8,401 bases of DNA, from contig JAQVZT010000102.1 in NCBI GenBank assembly GCA_028708055.1, positions 1 through 8,401 on the forward strand. The letters run 5' to 3'. Position 1 is the first letter of the stretch, and each line of letters starts with the position of its first letter. Below, one piece after another: positions 6,408 to 8,401 of the stretch. The position numbers and the translations under genes are program-made. Source of the stretch: Methanothrix sp. GTDB taxonomy: Archaea > Halobacteriota > Methanosarcinia > Methanotrichales > Methanotrichaceae. The notes below the pieces were generated by a model. The model was not told the origin of the DNA. It searched no databases and saw only the letters and a program-made list of their open reading frames with translations.

Positions 6408-8228
6408 ATGCTAACTCTGCCAACTAAAATGGACTGGAATAACTTAAATGGCAAAAAATGGACCACAGAACTTCGTAGCCAGGGGAGCGCTAAAACTTGT
6501 GTGGCTTTCGGAGTTTTAGCAGCCCTGGAAACGCTGTTGAAAATTCATTATTACAACGACCCTGACCAGTCCCTGGACCTATCCGAAGGTAGGATATGGA
6601 ACTGCGGTCATCGATGGGCCGCTAAAGGGTATCCGGATGGTGATTGCAGCGATTGGAAGGATGATACAAAGGTGGCAACGGAGGATGCTTGGACGATAGA
6701 ACCGCCCTTGAGATATTTAAAAAAGTTTGGTGTAGCTTCTGCTATAGAAGAATATGATAACTTCTGGCCTGATAAATGCAAATGCGCAGCCTCATCGCCC
6801 AATACGAAGATTAAAAGTTATCAGATGATATCAATCACAGGAACCGGGAATGCTGATGATTGGATAGTACCGCTGAAGAAGAAGCTGGTCATGTATGGTC
6901 CCGTTATTGCAGAGTATAGCTTATCGCAATACGGGTCGCATTGCGTTGCAATAGTGGGCTATGATGATAGTTTGCGAAGATTTTTGCTTAAAGACAGTCT
7001 GGATAACCCAAATCCATTCATCTCATATGACGGGCCAATTCCTAAAACACATTCGATAGAGGTTTATAAGCCGCGTCTTAACATCAATATCCCTGGCATT
7101 AGCGGACCGAGCGAATTATCTCTGAAGGTGGTCAAGACAGCATCTGCGTATACCGGAAACCTGGCTGAAGTCGATCCGACGGTGCTGCCCAATTTGCAGA
7201 GCAATTTCAATGCATCGTATGACAGTGCGGGCGGCTGGATTTCGATATCTCCAGAAGTTGTGGGCGGCATCATAGCTCTGCCTTTGCATTTAGCCGTACC
7301 GCCCGGCAGTTATGATATATCTGTGGCGATACCCAGCCATATTTACTTCGGCTCCGTAGTGATCGGCACGCCCGTAAGTGACATTCCAATAGAAATTACC
7401 CTTCAGGAGCAGCCTGACCCTCAGCAATTGACCGCCCCTCAGCATCCTTCTCTGAGCTTCAATGCAGTTAATAACATGATTGCAGCTAGCTGGAATGCGG
7501 CTTTAGAATGTGCGCATTATAGTTCGTTCAAAGCTCATATCCGAGTGCAGGACTATCAGGATAACAGCCTGCTGATTGAAAAGCATGATCTCGCCATCGC
7601 CTGTGAAAACGGAATTATTTCGTCAGAGATATCCATTTCTGAGATTCTCCCCCAGTATGCTGGAAAGTTGTGCAAAGTAGAAGTAAGATATGATAACCTC
7701 GGTCAACTTAGCGACTGGTCCGAATCTGTGGGAATTGCTCTGGTTACTCCCTATGCGAATATAATTCGAATGGAAAACGGCATCAATAGCATCTTCATAC
7801 AGATAGATTTTGGAGCCGCGGGCTACGTGGAAACGCAGATTTATGATGGCGAAAACCGGATTAATTTAGATCCAAGCGACACATTGACGATTTTGGGTAA
7901 CGCAGTGGATTATCCCCTATCGATAAAAGTCGAAAATGGCAAAGAATACCAATACGAAGGGGATTGGCTAATAGATCCCAATATAGCGACGTTTCGTCCC
8001 GGTATAAGCAGAGGCACAATAATATTAAAGATAAGTGCCTCTAGATTGAATGTGGGCAGATCCTACAATGTTAAAGTAAGAGTTAAAGACGATCACTTTA
8101 TCGGTCCTTTTGCAGAGCAGCAAATAACCTGGCAGCCTGTAAGTTATGACCCAACATGGTTTTTGGAGGAACCCACTTACAATCCTCACTGGATTTCACC
8201 GAATTATAGCAAGGCACAGCGGAAATAA
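6408..8228 (+). CDS. C1 (papain-like) cysteine peptidase with FN3-like C-terminal domains, copy D (N1-Ct2)
   Basis: 606 residues. Residues 1-243 are identical to copy B (oxyanion Gln25, Cys31, His178, Asp196 in place of Asn), and the DNA differs only by one synonymous change at 7043. The C-terminal part is a divergent version (Ct2): eight extra residues in a Pro/Gln-rich linker after ITLQ (EQPDPQQLTAPQHP), an FN3-like domain whose core is almost identical to Ct1 (SDWSES replaces SEWSEP), and a third module that keeps only scattered identities (YDG, DPN, ATFRPG, YNVKVR, KDDHF, AEQQITW). The tail ends WISPNYSKAQRK and lacks the GPDRRG end of A-C. ATG 6408 has GAGGTGG at 6395-6401. This is the last copy in the window and probably the array's right end, since the sequence after it does not lead into another DUF11 remnant. 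No signal peptide is visible. Confidence 0.88.
   Translation: MLTLPTKMDWNNLNGKKWTTELRSQGSAKTCVAFGVLAALETLLKIHYYNDPDQSLDLSEGRIWNCGHRWAAKGYPDGDCSDWKDDTKVATEDAWTIEPPLRYLKKFGVASAIEEYDNFWPDKCKCAASSPNTKIKSYQMISITGTGNADDWIVPLKKKLVMYGPVIAEYSLSQYGSHCVAIVGYDDSLRRFLLKDSLDNPNPFISYDGPIPKTHSIEVYKPRLNINIPGISGPSELSLKVVKTASAYTGNLAEVDPTVLPNLQSNFNASYDSAGGWISISPEVVGGIIALPLHLAVPPGSYDISVAIPSHIYFGSVVIGTPVSDIPIEITLQEQPDPQQLTAPQHPSLSFNAVNNMIAASWNAALECAHYSSFKAHIRVQDYQDNSLLIEKHDLAIACENGIISSEISISEILPQYAGKLCKVEVRYDNLGQLSDWSESVGIALVTPYANIIRMENGINSIFIQIDFGAAGYVETQIYDGENRINLDPSDTLTILGNAVDYPLSIKVENGKEYQYEGDWLIDPNIATFRPGISRGTIILKISASRLNVGRSYNVKVRVKDDHFIGPFAEQQITWQPVSYDPTWFLEEPTYNPHWISPNYSKAQRK
6477..7137 (+). repeat. N1 peptidase module, copy D version
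   Basis: Partner of 1639-2299, offset 4838. Combined with the preceding exact repeat it gives a 2204-bp perfect match (1-2204 against 4839-7042), then one substitution, then 94 further matching bases before Ct2 begins to diverge. Confidence 0.93.
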
Positions 8229-8401
8229 TCAGAGATTTAGATTTAATTCTATCATCCATGATAAAAAATTCATTCTTCCCGGGCCAGATCGCCGAGGTTC
8301 GAGTCTGCAGCAAGACACGCACCCGAGTACAGATTCTGCTACCATTTGGTGGCGATAGCACGGCGAAGAAGAAGGGTTGGCGGGATACTGGCATTTCGAG
8401 G
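8229..8401 (+). other. Right flank of the array, no gene recognised
   Basis: 173 bp after the stop of copy D. The first 44 bases are AT-rich; then comes the diverged 3' element (8273-8354) and 47 bases with no clear match elsewhere in the window. Open frames crossing it on both strands (for example 8098-8394 on the minus strand) lie largely over copy D and the element and show no family likeness. Confidence 0.6.
8273..8354 (+). repeat. Peptidase-gene 3' element, after copy D (diverged)
   Basis: Diverged version of the element at 961-1042, beginning 44 nt after the copy D stop. The first 22 bases match exactly, the middle carries substitutions such as GTTCGAGTC for GTTAGAGCC, and CAGATTCTGC is kept. 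The hairpin and DUF11 sequence seen in the other copies are absent; from 8355 the sequence goes its own way to the window edge. Confidence 0.65.

Larger units (their letters stand above)
4839..6476 (+). repeat. Exact 1638-bp tandem repeat, unit 3
   Basis: Third unit, offset 2428 bp from the second; the 18 bp of extra period is the net six-codon gain in the peptidase module of copy C. It holds the Ct1 end of copy C, the spacer, the DUF11 remnant and the first 23 codons of copy D. Together with the N1 module that follows it matches unit 1 exactly for 2204 bp. Confidence 0.95.

Noticed and set aside
8250..8263. Inverted repeat TATCAT-CC-ATGATA after copy D as a terminator.
   Set aside because: The loop of two bases is too small for the full stem, the stem is AT only, and it is followed by A residues, not T, on the coding strand.
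8273..8320. GGTTCGAGTC at 8296-8305 resembles the T-loop of a tRNA, so the 3' element might hide a tRNA 3' end.
   Set aside because: The flanking bases do not form a 5-bp T stem, no matching acceptor stem or anticodon arm lies about 70 bases upstream, and the other three copies have TTAGAGCC there.
1..8401. A composite transposon or insertion-sequence origin of the repeat units.
   Set aside because: No transposase, no terminal inverted repeats at unit borders and no target-site duplication; unit borders lie inside coding sequence and are set by where paralogues diverge.

Overview
The window is almost entirely a tandem array of one gene family. Four head-to-tail copies, all on the + strand, encode a papain-like (C1 family) cysteine peptidase domain fused to about 350-390 residues of predicted beta-sandwich, fibronectin-III-like sequence. 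Copy A is cut by the left edge and only its C-terminal part is present (1-989). Copies B (1570-3399), C (3980-5827) and D (6408-8228) are complete. Between successive copies lies an identical spacer of about 580 bp, holding a 177-codon frame that looks like the 3' half of a DUF11-type surface-protein gene (1001-1534, 3411-3944, 5839-6372). No RNA genes, CRISPR array, transposase or classical insertion-sequence ends were seen.

The organism is probably an archaeon, most plausibly a methanogen of the Methanosarcinales (Methanothrix-like). The reasons are GAGGTG Shine-Dalgarno sequences at a short spacing, free use of ATA and AGA/AGG codons, and a C1 peptidase next to a DUF11-like surface-protein fragment. 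This assignment is inference: no ribosomal or other marker gene is present.

The repeat architecture is the main result. A 1638-bp block (1-1638, 2411-4048, 4839-6476) appears without any difference in three copies. It covers the C-terminal part of one peptidase gene, the spacer, the DUF11 remnant, the ribosome-binding site and the first 23 codons of the next gene. Peptidase modules of two types (N1 in B and D; N2 in C) and C-terminal modules of two types (Ct1 in A, B, C; Ct2 in D) occur in three pairings: N1-Ct1, N2-Ct1 and N1-Ct2. The N1/N2 differences, including all length changes, are concentrated in loops around the active site. The locus therefore looks like a recombining set of related enzymes that share expression signals and differ in peptidase or partner specificity.

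Two cautions apply. The left edge of the window coincides to the base with the left boundary of the exact repeat, as expected of an assembly contig that ends in a repeat, so the true copy number is unknown. The proteins also start directly at the mature peptidase domain, with no visible signal peptide or propeptide, and the usual active-site Asn is replaced by Asp. Secretion and activity are therefore not established.
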